From positions 186,697 through 250,696 of the forward strand of contig NZ_KB903565.1 of assembly GCF_000379805.1 (NCBI RefSeq): DNA of 64,000 bases. Reading direction: 5' to 3'. The translations under genes and the position numbers were made by a program. The notes beneath the pieces were generated by a model. It made no database searches and had not been told where the DNA came from. It saw only the letters and a list, made by a program, of their open reading frames with translations. Of the stretch, positions 1 through 7,622 are shown one piece after another (position 1 is the first letter of the stretch; each line of letters starts with the position of its first letter). The DNA comes from Lewinella cohaerens DSM 23179 (lineage in GTDB: Bacteria > Bacteroidota > Bacteroidia > Chitinophagales > Saprospiraceae).

Positions 1-1799
1 ACAAGGATGAGCAACCCATTTTTATCGCTACGGCGTTGGGGGTTGGTGTCAATTTTATTTTCTTAATCCTACTGGCTTTATTGTGGGCCAACAATGGTTT
101 TGAGCCCGTTTATTACCAAGGGCCGGTACTTTATCACCAAGCTGCAACGGAATTTTCCATCGGCCTTTTTCTGGATGCTTACTCGTTGGTGTATCTGCTT
201 ACGGCAACCTTCTTGACTGGGGTGATTGTCACTTTTAGTAAATATTATATTCATAGGGAAAAAGGGTATAAGCGCTTTTTCAATAATCTCAAATTCTTCT
301 ACTTTGGTCTTGTGCTTGTGCTATTGTCTGGCAACCTAGAGACGCTGTTTGTTGGTTGGGAAGTATTGGGCGTTACGTCTTTCTTCTTGATAGGGTTCTA
401 TCGTGAGCGTTACCTACCTGTAAAGAATGCCCTGAAAGTAGTTTCCTTGTACAGGGTAGCAGACGTTGCCTTGCTATTGGGCATCTGGGTTTGTCACCAT
501 TATTTTGGGCATAGTATTAACTTTTCGGAACTGGATGGCTTGCACAATCCACAGGCACATATTCTGGATGAAAGTTTCTACCAGTTTATGATTCCCGGTG
601 TATTTCTGCTGGCGGCAATGGTGAAGTCGGCACAGTTTCCTTTTTCTTTTTGGGTGCCACGGGCCATGGAGGGCCCAACGACTTCGAGTGCTATTTTCTA
701 CGGCTCTTTGTCGGTGCATATTGGTGTCTTTTTGCTGATCCGCACGGCCCCGTTTTGGGAAGAGAATCTGCTGTTTCATTGGCTGATTGGTGGTGTTGGT
801 TTGTTGACCTGTGTTATGGCAACGCTTACCGCACGAGTACAATCGTCGATTAAAACCCAGATTGCCTATTCTTCGATTGCTCAGATAGGCTTGATGTTTA
901 TGGAGGTAGCTTTAGGCTGGTATGGTGTGGCTTTGATCCACTTTGTGGGCAATGCGCTCTTGCGGAGTCACCAATTGTTGGTGTCGCCTTCTGTGCTGAG
1001 TTACCGTATACATGACCAGTTTTTTCACTTTACACCACCTGCTGCACAAGGCACTCAGGGTTTATGGAACAAAATAAAGCTGTCGATTTATGTGCTGAGT
1101 ATCAAAGAGTTTAACCTGGATCGGTTCATGTATCGCTTTTTCTGGAATCCGCTAAAAGTGGCGGGTAATGCCTTTCGTTTTCTGGATGAGAAGCAGACGT
1201 ATATGCTGGCTTTGCCACCATTTTTGATGGGGCTTTATGCTGTGTATCATCAAGACGCGCTGCCCGCCAGTTTGTTGCGATATCTGCCAGAAGCCTTTGC
1301 ACTTTTTGGGCTGATTTTTATTTTGAAAGCTTTTGTGGAACGTAAATCGGCTCGTAGTAGCTGGGTACTCATTATCGTAAATCAGCTCTATCAGTCCTTG
1401 TCTTTTGGCTTCAATGAAGCTTTTGATTTTAATCAGGTTCACTTGTACCTGAGTGGTATTTTTATCTCAGGCATCATTGGTGTATTGGTGATTAATCAGC
1501 TGCGTAACAAGCACGAGGCGGTTTCTCTGCATCAGTTTCATGGACACAGCTATGAATACCCCAAGTTGGCCTTTGTTTTTGCCATAGCATGCCTAGGGTT
1601 GGCTGGGTTTCCAATAACGCCCACCTTCATCGGTGAGGATTTACTGCTTGGGCATATTCACGAAAACCAATTTCCTTTACTGATCTTGATCGTCCTTAAT
1701 TTGATTCTGGATGGTTTGGTCATATTCCGGATTTATGCTCGCCTTTTCCTGGGCCAGCACAAGAAAGGATATCACGAAGTGGCGTATCGTTCTTCGTAA
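1..1799 (+). CDS. NuoL/DabB-like proton-conducting membrane subunit (5' end outside window)
   Basis: The reading frame is open from base 3, so the N-terminus lies upstream of the window and the TTG at 36 is not the true start. The protein is a polytopic membrane protein of the complex I antiporter-like family (PF00361). It shows a GWEVLG segment with the family glutamate, a KSAQFPFSFWVPRAMEGPT segment (family lysine and MEGPT signature), and LGLAGFPITPTF near the end. Relatives act in NADH dehydrogenase, Mrp antiporters, or as DabB, which drives inorganic carbon uptake with DabA. A beta-carbonic anhydrase follows 650 bp downstream, and no other complex I gene is visible, so DabB is the preferred reading. 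DabA is not in the window and would have to lie upstream. The family is sure; the DabB role is inference. Confidence 0.8.
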   Translation, partial: KDEQPIFIATALGVGVNFIFLILLALLWANNGFEPVYYQGPVLYHQAATEFSIGLFLDAYSLVYLLTATFLTGVIVTFSKYYIHREKGYKRFFNNLKFFYFGLVLVLLSGNLETLFVGWEVLGVTSFFLIGFYRERYLPVKNALKVVSLYRVADVALLLGIWVCHHYFGHSINFSELDGLHNPQAHILDESFYQFMIPGVFLLAAMVKSAQFPFSFWVPRAMEGPTTSSAIFYGSLSVHIGVFLLIRTAPFWEENLLFHWLIGGVGLLTCVMATLTARVQSSIKTQIAYSSIAQIGLMFMEVALGWYGVALIHFVGNALLRSHQLLVSPSVLSYRIHDQFFHFTPPAAQGTQGLWNKIKLSIYVLSIKEFNLDRFMYRFFWNPLKVAGNAFRFLDEKQTYMLALPPFLMGLYAVYHQDALPASLLRYLPEAFALFGLIFILKAFVERKSARSSWVLIIVNQLYQSLSFGFNEAFDFNQVHLYLSGIFISGIIGVLVINQLRNKHEAVSLHQFHGHSYEYPKLAFVFAIACLGLAGFPITPTFIGEDLLLGHIHENQFPLLILIVLNLILDGLVIFRIYARLFLGQHKKGYHEVAYRSS

Positions 1800-1877
1800 G
1801 TTTCTGATGAAGAAGTCCCCCTCTTCATTGAGGATTCGATTTTGTTTATTCCAATTGATTCTTTTACTGTTCGGTTC

Positions 1878-1902
1878 GGTAGGGTGCAAGTTGCACCCTA
1901 CC
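1878..1902. repeat. perfect 12-bp palindrome arms around one base
   Basis: GGTAGGGTGCAA and TTGCACCCTACC flank a single G, giving a strong potential hairpin 79 bp after the stop of the NuoL/DabB-like gene. No T-tract follows on either strand, so it is not a standard intrinsic terminator. It may be a transcript-end structure or a small palindromic repeat. Confidence 0.6.
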
Positions 1903-1946
1903 AACTTTACCTATTAGCAGCATAAAATAAGTTGTTTTATGAATAA

Positions 1947-2222
1947 GTACTTTCTATTCCTGCTCATGAGCAGGCTGACAAAAATAAAGTATTCCTTTCG
2001 CTGTTCAATGAAGTCTTTATCAATGTAGGGCAAGCAGCCGGTAGCCACTATTTTGATCAAAACTGGATATACGGTGGCCTGGGATATCGATTGAATAAAA
2101 ACAGTGCCGTAAATGTTGGTTATATGAATCAATACCTAGTAAAAACCGACAATGTGCACATTGAAAACAACCACACCTTGCAAGTAGGATTAAGCTATAA
2201 TTTTGACCTTAGGGCTAAATAA
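1947..2222 (+). pseudogene. DUF2490-type outer-membrane protein, 3' remnant
   Basis: The frame from 1947 to the TAA at 2220-2222 encodes about 91 residues, including FNEVFINVG, WIYGGLGYRLNKNSAV, GYMNQYL and NNHTLQVGLSYNFDLR. These resemble the C-terminal strands of DUF2490 family beta-barrel proteins, which are usually a little over 200 aa. There is no start codon in this frame and a stop lies just upstream. In another frame, an ATG at 1939 opens a signal-peptide-like MNKYFLFLLMS, as if the 5' end of the gene had been joined to its 3' end by an internal deletion with frameshift. A terminator hairpin still follows at 2288. The family is recognised from memory of its conserved end. Confidence 0.6.
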
Positions 2223-2287
2223 GACTGGGTGAGTAATTCCGGATTTCGATTCAACTAGAATAGATGTTATTTGCTATAAACACGGAC

Positions 2288-2317
2288 GCACTTTGAGTTG
2301 TACTCAAAGTGCTTTTT
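2288..2317 (+). terminator. intrinsic terminator after the DUF2490 remnant
   Basis: A perfect 11-bp stem (GCACTTTGAGT / ACTCAAAGTGC) with a 3-base loop is followed directly by TTTTT. It lies 65 bp after the stop of the decayed gene and insulates the carbonic anhydrase gene from upstream transcription. Confidence 0.85.
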
Positions 2318-2446
2318 GTTGAGGTTGTATCTAGAATTCTATGTTTGCGGTGATTTTATTCTTTTGTTGGTGAGGTATACTAATGACAATAAAAGTATTA
2401 CTATCTTTATGGAACAGTAATCGAATCATCTACACAACAGAAAAGA

Positions 2447-3073
2447 ATGAAGATCAAGCAGATTTTTAATAATAATCAAAATTGGATAGCAGAAAAACTT
2501 AGTTTAGATAAGAGTTACTTCGAGAACTTGTCTAAGGGGCAAAGTCCGGAGATTCTTTACATTGGTTGTTCTGATAGTAGAGTGACTGCCGAAGACATGA
2601 TGGGAGCAACGCCAGGAGATGTTTTCGTTCACCGGAACATTGCGAACATGGTGCCGAATACGGACCTGAGCGCGATGTCGGTGATCAATTACGCGGTAAG
2701 CCACCTGAAGGTCAAGCACGTAGTAGTTTGTGGACACTATTTTTGTGGCGGGGTAAAAGCTGCCATGCAGTCTGCTGACTTGGGTATTTTGAACCCCTGG
2801 CTGCGGAATATCCGTGACGTTTATCGTTTACACCAAGATGAATTGGATGCCATTACTGATGAAGAAGCAAAGTACAAAAGACTGGTAGAACTGAACGTAC
2901 AGGAGCAGTGTGTAAATGTCTTGAAGACCTCCGATGTTCAAACTGCTTTCCGCGACCGAGATATTACCGTTCATGGCTGGGTTTTTGACATCCATAGTGG
3001 TAAACTGATCGATTTGGAAATCGACTTTGAGGGCATTCTTTCAGAGATCAGAGAAATTTACCGCTTAGACTAG
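2447..3073 (+). CDS. beta-class carbonic anhydrase
   Basis: This 208-aa protein interconverts CO2 and bicarbonate. The zinc site of the beta class is complete: Cys41 and Asp43-x-Arg45 in GCSDSR, and His97 and Cys100 in CGHYFCGG. The length is normal for the family and no signal peptide is present, so it is cytoplasmic. A start at 2447 fits the conserved N-terminal helix. The gene lies downstream of the NuoL/DabB-like gene in the same direction but behind a terminator, so it probably has its own promoter; TATCTTTA at 2402-2409 is a weak -7 candidate. Its stop overlaps by 4 bp with the stop of the convergent barrel gene. A role in inorganic carbon supply is inferred from the neighbour. Confidence 0.95.
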   Translation: MKIKQIFNNNQNWIAEKLSLDKSYFENLSKGQSPEILYIGCSDSRVTAEDMMGATPGDVFVHRNIANMVPNTDLSAMSVINYAVSHLKVKHVVVCGHYFCGGVKAAMQSADLGILNPWLRNIRDVYRLHQDELDAITDEEAKYKRLVELNVQEQCVNVLKTSDVQTAFRDRDITVHGWVFDIHSGKLIDLEIDFEGILSEIREIYRLD

Positions 3074-3942
3074 TACCTCCTTCCTTTTAGTTTAAAGGTT
3101 CGTACAATATTGAATCCGAGATGGATATCACCGTCTAACCAGTTGCCAGTGGTTTCGCCAATGAATTGTTTGTCAATCATGGCAGTGCTATTGGTGAAAT
3201 GGAATTGAAAAACGTGGCTACCGGTATTCAGGTCAAAACCAATAGATAAGGCATTTGTACGATCAGCCTGTTGGTAAACAGGCAACGTATAATAATATTC
3301 GGAAGTCAGTGCCCAGTTTTTGGAAAGCTGATATTTTCCCGCAGCACCCAGGGCGACCTTGTCATTCGACACGTCCTGGGTGTTTACAATATTAAAGTGT
3401 ACATAGGTAGGAGCCAGTTGTAAGGAAAGGCGGTCGGAAAATTTTCGAGCTAACAACAATTGCGAAACATAACTAAACCTATGCTGCTGCAAAATAGGCC
3501 GTAGCGGATCACTGTCCCGTAAGGAATTATAAGCAACACTGGAATAAAAGGTAGCGGATAGGGGCATCGCCCCCTTGCCACCAGTTGATTGACGCAGTAA
3601 ATTTACTTTTAGAAAACCATCAAATTCCTTTCCCAGCGAGCTGCGGCCTACACCTATGGTGAGCCAGTCGGTGATACCATAATCCAATCCAATCCGGATA
3701 TTGGCTTCATCAAGTCCGAAAAATTCATAGGCCCCACCATTGACCCTTCCAAAACGGTGGTTGATGATCATTTCCATTTCACCGCCTCGCCGCATTTCTA
3801 CCGATTGGCCATTGATCACTCGTGTACCTCGGAACGTTTCGTAGATATACTGTTTATCGGCTGATTGCCCGCATATCGTAGTCAGGAAAGCAATTTGGAG
3901 GATAAGAATCAAACTGCTAGTAAATAAAGATTTATTGATCAT
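3070..3942 (-). CDS. DUF5777 family outer-membrane beta-barrel protein
   Basis: About 290 aa, starting at MINKSL with a signal peptide ending near ICGQ; an upstream ATG at 3963 would add seven residues before it. Segments TFRGTRVINGQSVE, INHRFGRVNGGAYEFFGLDEANIR and YGITDWLTIGVGRSS are typical of DUF5777 barrels of Bacteroidota. The alternating polar/aromatic strands to the end support an outer-membrane barrel of unknown substrate. It is the last gene of a minus-strand cluster behind three c-type cytochromes, suggesting that barrel and cytochromes work together. The functional link is inference. Confidence 0.8.
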   Translation of the reverse strand: MINKSLFTSSLILILQIAFLTTICGQSADKQYIYETFRGTRVINGQSVEMRRGGEMEMIINHRFGRVNGGAYEFFGLDEANIRIGLDYGITDWLTIGVGRSSLGKEFDGFLKVNLLRQSTGGKGAMPLSATFYSSVAYNSLRDSDPLRPILQQHRFSYVSQLLLARKFSDRLSLQLAPTYVHFNIVNTQDVSNDKVALGAAGKYQLSKNWALTSEYYYTLPVYQQADRTNALSIGFDLNTGSHVFQFHFTNSTAMIDKQFIGETTGNWLDGDIHLGFNIVRTFKLKGRRY

Positions 3943-3981
3943 TTTTCTTGATTGATATACCAAGTACCTTGTACCTTAATT

Positions 3982-4359
3982 CTAGTTATCCAAAGCTCCG
4001 GCATCCAGCCAAAGTTTTACTTTCTCTATGTCGCAAAAAGAAACTTTGGGGCCGCTAGGGGGCATGATGCTATATCCCGCGGCATGATCCATGGTGCCCA
4101 GTAGTTGGCCGTTTTGAGCGTAAGGCAATACCCGGTTATAGCCTTCCAGATTGACATTCCCATCTTCGCGACCATTGCGGTGGCAGCGGTTACAGTTGTC
4201 AGTTATAATGGGGACTATGTCGGTGATAAATGTAGCTTCTGTAGCCGTACATTCTTCGTCGATGATGTACTGGTAGAGGTCTTCTTTATTGTCATAATAG
4301 CAACTGCTGTTGACCAACAAAAAGACAAATCCCAGGGCGTAAGTCGTATTGCGTAACAT
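3982..4359 (-). CDS. small mono-heme c-type cytochrome lipoprotein
   Basis: A start at 4359 gives MLRNTTYALGFVFLLVNSSC, a lipoprotein signal with the lipid-attachment Cys at position 20; the longer frame to 4470 would bury this signal. The 125-aa protein has one CxxCH heme site (CNRCH, 56-60) and a later MPPSG, where the Met may be the axial ligand. Its C-terminal half is homologous to the second half of the neighbouring 234-aa cytochrome, including the LW-DAGA / NWINDGA endings. It starts 7 bp after that gene stops, so they form one operon. It likely acts as an electron carrier at the periplasmic or outer-membrane face. Confidence 0.8.
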   Translation of the reverse strand: MLRNTTYALGFVFLLVNSSCYYDNKEDLYQYIIDEECTATEATFITDIVPIITDNCNRCHRNGREDGNVNLEGYNRVLPYAQNGQLLGTMDHAAGYSIMPPSGPKVSFCDIEKVKLWLDAGALDN

Positions 4360-4366
4360 GGTAAGC

Positions 4367-5071
4367 TTAGTTATTCGGAGCACCATCATTGATCCAGTTT
4401 TGTATTTGTTCAATACGACAATCGCTAAATCGACTGCCGGTGGGAGGCATAATTGGATAGTATTGATCACCGCGGATAGTCGCCATCAGGCTACCGTTAT
4501 TCACAGAGGTCAGGATATTGGAATATGAGGATAGATTGACACCACCTTCCAGGCGGCTGTTGTTGTGGCAGCCTACACAATAGTTGTCGATAAGCGGCCG
4601 GATATCTGCTGTAAAAGCGAACGCTTGTGGATCACAAGGCGTGCCACAATCTGTATTTTCAGCCCCCTGTTGTATCCAGGTTCTGATCATGGTTATTTGC
4701 GCACTACTCAGCCGAGCAGCTGGTGGCGGGGGCATGATGTCGTCTCCGTTTTCGGTAATGGATTCATAAAGTTCACTGTCGCCAGGATCGCCGGGTTTTA
4801 CTTCGCGTAGAATTTTTTCGTAGGAATCTAGAATCACTCCTTCTTCATGGGAGATCACATCGTGGCACCCACTGTAAGCACAGGCAGAGACCATGAGAGG
4901 TAGTACTTGATGTTGAAAAGAAATGATGCCGTCTTCACATTCATTCGTAGTACCAGGGTCTTGGGTAGGCGGAATGACAGGAAGACCTCCGACAGGAATG
5001 ACGGGGTCTGTGGTGCAAGCCACAAAAAGGAAGGTGGCCAAAATGCCACAGAAAAGCAGGAGTCGTTGCAT
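4367..5071 (-). CDS. di-heme c-type cytochrome lipoprotein
   Basis: This 234-aa protein starts with a lipoprotein signal (LFVAC, Cys19). It has two heme-binding units: CAYSGCH (64-70), an unusual CX4CH spacing, and CVGCH (165-169), a standard CxxCH. Each is followed by an MPP segment (DIMPPPPA, PIMPPTGS) that could give the axial Met. The units resemble the planctomycete-type cytochrome c (PSCyt1) domains common in Bacteroidota lipoproteins. It sits between the 337-aa di-heme cytochrome and the mono-heme cytochrome on the same strand, with gaps of 32 and 7 bp. Cytochrome identity is strong; the partner is unknown. Confidence 0.85.
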   Translation of the reverse strand: MQRLLLFCGILATFLFVACTTDPVIPVGGLPVIPPTQDPGTTNECEDGIISFQHQVLPLMVSACAYSGCHDVISHEEGVILDSYEKILREVKPGDPGDSELYESITENGDDIMPPPPAARLSSAQITMIRTWIQQGAENTDCGTPCDPQAFAFTADIRPLIDNYCVGCHNNSRLEGGVNLSSYSNILTSVNNGSLMATIRGDQYYPIMPPTGSRFSDCRIEQIQNWINDGAPNN

Positions 5072-5103
5072 AGTGGTATTATTGATGATGATTAATTTTC
5101 GTT

Positions 5104-6117
5104 TTACTGTGCCATTTGTTCAATGTAGGCCCGTAAATCCTCTACTTGCTGCTGGTTCATTCGCTCTTCTGGATAGTGGGGCATATAAGGGCGGTGCCCT
5201 GGGATAGCGTAAGTGCCATAGGCGATGATTTGATAAAGCGAAAAGTGAGAATCCTTGGGGATCATGCGCTGTAAATGTCGAAAACTCAATTCGGAATTAT
5301 CCAAAACGTAATGCGAAACCCCTCCGGCCTGATGGCAGTGAAGGCAGCTTAGTTCATACAAGTCACGCCCTATGGCTGGTCGTCCTATTAGCCCTTCATA
5401 ACCTTGCTCTTTATCGGGGGGAGCATCGAAAAAATGGGCGGGTGATTTGGTATTGTAAAAGCTACGGAGCCATTCGCGCAAAGCGGGGTGCTGAGCCTCA
5501 TTTTGCTGTTTTTGGTTGAGTTGCGCTAGGTCTTCCGCTGTTAAGCCAAGATCATCAAGCGTGTACTCCAATGACCAATAATAGGCCAATACGGCTTCAA
5601 TTTCCCAATCTTCCATCGGTCTTCCCTGCGAACACTCTACCGCACACAGTTGAATGGCTTCCCGAAGGTCATTATGTGCTCGTTCGATTTTCTCGTCACC
5701 GTATTTTTTGACGTAATCATCATTGTACCAACTCTTCCGGTTGACGATACCCTTGAAGGTAGAACCCTGAAGAAATGGGAGACCTTTTGCCTTTACGTAA
5801 GGCAATCTCGCTTCGGGATCACTTACGCGCAGGTCAGGGTCCTCCTGCTCAATATTATGACAAGAGGTACAAGCATAATACTTGCTGATAAAATTGGTGC
5901 GCTGGCCATCAGGCCCTATTGTACGCCCTTCCAGCACTAATTCTTTGCCAATGCGGACTTGATCATCCGTCGGCACCAGGTAATGAGGAGGTAGAGGTTC
6001 GCCAAGTGCCGCTTGCACTTTTTGCAAGCTGTCGTTCCCTGTCCATTCCTTGAGGTTGGGCCGGGCAATGAACAAAATGCTCCCTAGTAAGGATAATATT
6101 AAACTCGCTTTCAGCAT
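5104..6117 (-). CDS. di-heme c-type cytochrome
   Basis: This 337-aa protein has an N-terminal hydrophobic segment that acts as signal or anchor and two CxxCH sites, CTSCH (83-87) and CLHCH (near residue 258). The second unit is a class I type cytochrome c domain ending with a Tyr/Met-rich MPHYPEERMNQQQVEDLRAYIEQM. The layout recalls SoxA-like or thiosulfate-oxidising di-heme cytochromes, but no SoxX or SoxYZ is nearby, so that is only a resemblance. It is the first gene of the cytochrome/DUF5777 cluster. A shorter second-frame reading at its 5' end was ignored. Confidence 0.85.
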   Translation of the reverse strand: MLKASLILSLLGSILFIARPNLKEWTGNDSLQKVQAALGEPLPPHYLVPTDDQVRIGKELVLEGRTIGPDGQRTNFISKYYACTSCHNIEQEDPDLRVSDPEARLPYVKAKGLPFLQGSTFKGIVNRKSWYNDDYVKKYGDEKIERAHNDLREAIQLCAVECSQGRPMEDWEIEAVLAYYWSLEYTLDDLGLTAEDLAQLNQKQQNEAQHPALREWLRSFYNTKSPAHFFDAPPDKEQGYEGLIGRPAIGRDLYELSCLHCHQAGGVSHYVLDNSELSFRHLQRMIPKDSHFSLYQIIAYGTYAIPGHRPYMPHYPEERMNQQQVEDLRAYIEQMAQ

Positions 6118-6201
6118 AAAGAATATACTTCAGATGATGAATTGCCACTCAGTACGGCAGTCAGCTCCAAAGGGTTGCCTCCCGCGAAAATAAGTCGCCT
6201 T

Positions 6202-7347
6202 TTACTCTATCCCAATCAGATTAAAAGCGCCCTCGATAAGGATAGAATCCTGTGCTTGAAAGGCCTGGGGATTTAGTATTTGCACCCAACCATCTCGTTG
6301 TATACCTGTTTTTACCATCCGCTGCTCGAAGGAGACTTGCTGAGATGTTCTTTCTTTTAAAACCAATAAATAGGTCGTTTCGCCAGCACTAACCAATGCC
6401 GTTTCCGGGATCGACATGCCCTTTAAGTCATTGGTCATGATTTCGGCACTCACGTACATGCCTGGGAGCAAGAGGCCCTCATCTTGGTTCAGTTCTCCGT
6501 GTACTCTCACCAGGCGGGTTTCGGGGTCTAGTGTTTTCTGAATGATGTGAACTTTTGCTTCGTAGGTTTTAGTCCCGGTGTCAGGAATACGAAATAGGAT
6601 TTTTTGTCCAATTTTGATCGAAAGAATATCTTTTTCAAAAACGTCCAACTCTACATGAAGGCTGCTGGTATTGATGATCTTTAGCGCTACGTCTTGGGGT
6701 TGCAAATACATCCCTGGCATAGCATTCACCTCGCTGATGTAACCACTGATAGGCGCATAAATGGTCATGTTGTTGGCCAGGGCAGTGGGCGTCAAATCCT
6801 TGGTGCTGATACCCAATAATTGGAGGCGGGCCTTGAGTCCTTCGGTACGCGCCAGGGTCGCCTCGTAATCAGCCGTTGCTTTCAGGCTGTTTTTTTGCGA
6901 AGCAATGTTCTCATCGGCCAAAGTTTCCTGACGTTGGTAATCTGCTTCTAGGTAAGCCAGCTGTGCTACAGTTTCCAGATAATTCTGCTGAAGAACCAGT
7001 AACTCCGGGTTTTCTAAAGTAAACAAGCGCTGTCCTTTGCGGACCATTTGCCCCGGCATCAACTGGATGTTTTTCACGTAGCCTCCTGCATAGGCACTCA
7101 CGGCAGCTTGCTGGCCGGGAGGTACATCTATCATTCCGGAAGCGGTGACAATATTGGGCAAGTCCTGTGCTTGTAGCGTGCCTAGTTGCATCTTCGCCTG
7201 CGCATATTGCTGTGGTGTAACGGTAACCAAGCCATCACTTACTTCTTCGGAAGAGGCCGCAATTTCAATACCTTCGTCAGCTTGTTGATTACAAGTGTTC
7301 AGCAAGAGGAAGGAAAAAAGCAGGAGGAAAAAATTTATATTTTTCAT
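6202..7347 (-). CDS. RND efflux periplasmic adaptor (CzcB/CusB type)
   Basis: About 381 aa, a lipoprotein (FLLLNTCNQQ) that links an inner-membrane RND pump to an outer-membrane channel. It has the usual order: biotinyl-lipoyl-like segment (AAVSAYAGGYVKNIQLMPGQMVRKGQRLF), alpha-hairpin (YLETVAQLAYLEADYQRQETLADENIASQ), second lipoyl half (YAPISGYISEVNAMPGMYLQP) and beta-barrel domain. ATG at 7347 is preferred to 7353 because the signal then begins MKNINFF. It is the last gene of the metal efflux operon, separated from czcA by a 275-bp gap holding an inverted-repeat element. No long His-rich metal-binding extension is present. Confidence 0.92.
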   Translation of the reverse strand: MKNINFFLLLFSFLLLNTCNQQADEGIEIAASSEEVSDGLVTVTPQQYAQAKMQLGTLQAQDLPNIVTASGMIDVPPGQQAAVSAYAGGYVKNIQLMPGQMVRKGQRLFTLENPELLVLQQNYLETVAQLAYLEADYQRQETLADENIASQKNSLKATADYEATLARTEGLKARLQLLGISTKDLTPTALANNMTIYAPISGYISEVNAMPGMYLQPQDVALKIINTSSLHVELDVFEKDILSIKIGQKILFRIPDTGTKTYEAKVHIIQKTLDPETRLVRVHGELNQDEGLLLPGMYVSAEIMTNDLKGMSIPETALVSAGETTYLLVLKERTSQQVSFEQRMVKTGIQRDGWVQILNPQAFQAQDSILIEGAFNLIGIE

Positions 7348-7398
7348 AAACATTGATTTGTAGATTAGTAAAACTTAGGCAACCTGTCCATTGGTCTC

Positions 7399-7615
7399 AC
7401 AAGTTGAATTTTGTGGGTTTCATATGCTTGGGTTTCACATCTCCACGCCTGGCTGGTAGTGTTCGCTAGCGCTCACGGTGGTGCTCGTTCCTCGCGGCAG
7501 TGCCGACTGCGTCGGCGGTAGCCGTCCCGAGGCTTCGGGACGAGCGTGAGCGAGCACCACCCTACCAAGCGCAATGCACAAATCACCAAGCTTCAATCCA
7601 CAAAATTCAACTTGT
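7399..7615. repeat. 217-bp element with perfect 18-bp inverted ends
   Basis: ACAAGTTGAATTTTGTGG at 7399-7416 and its exact reverse complement at 7598-7615 bound the gap between the efflux pump and adaptor genes. Inside are nested pairs: GGTGGTGCTCG (from 7478) with CGAGCACCACC (ending 7561), GCCGAC-tgc-GTCGGC, and GTCCCGA-ggct-TCGGGAC. The transcript would fold into a long branched structure. There is no reading frame of note. It may be a MITE-like insertion or an operon-internal RNA structure. Confidence 0.75.
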
Positions 7616-7622
7616 CGTACCA

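Noticed and set aside
5650-5940. Plus-strand frame inside the di-heme cytochrome gene
   Set aside because: It is antisense to a clear CxxCH cytochrome gene and lacks any family feature.
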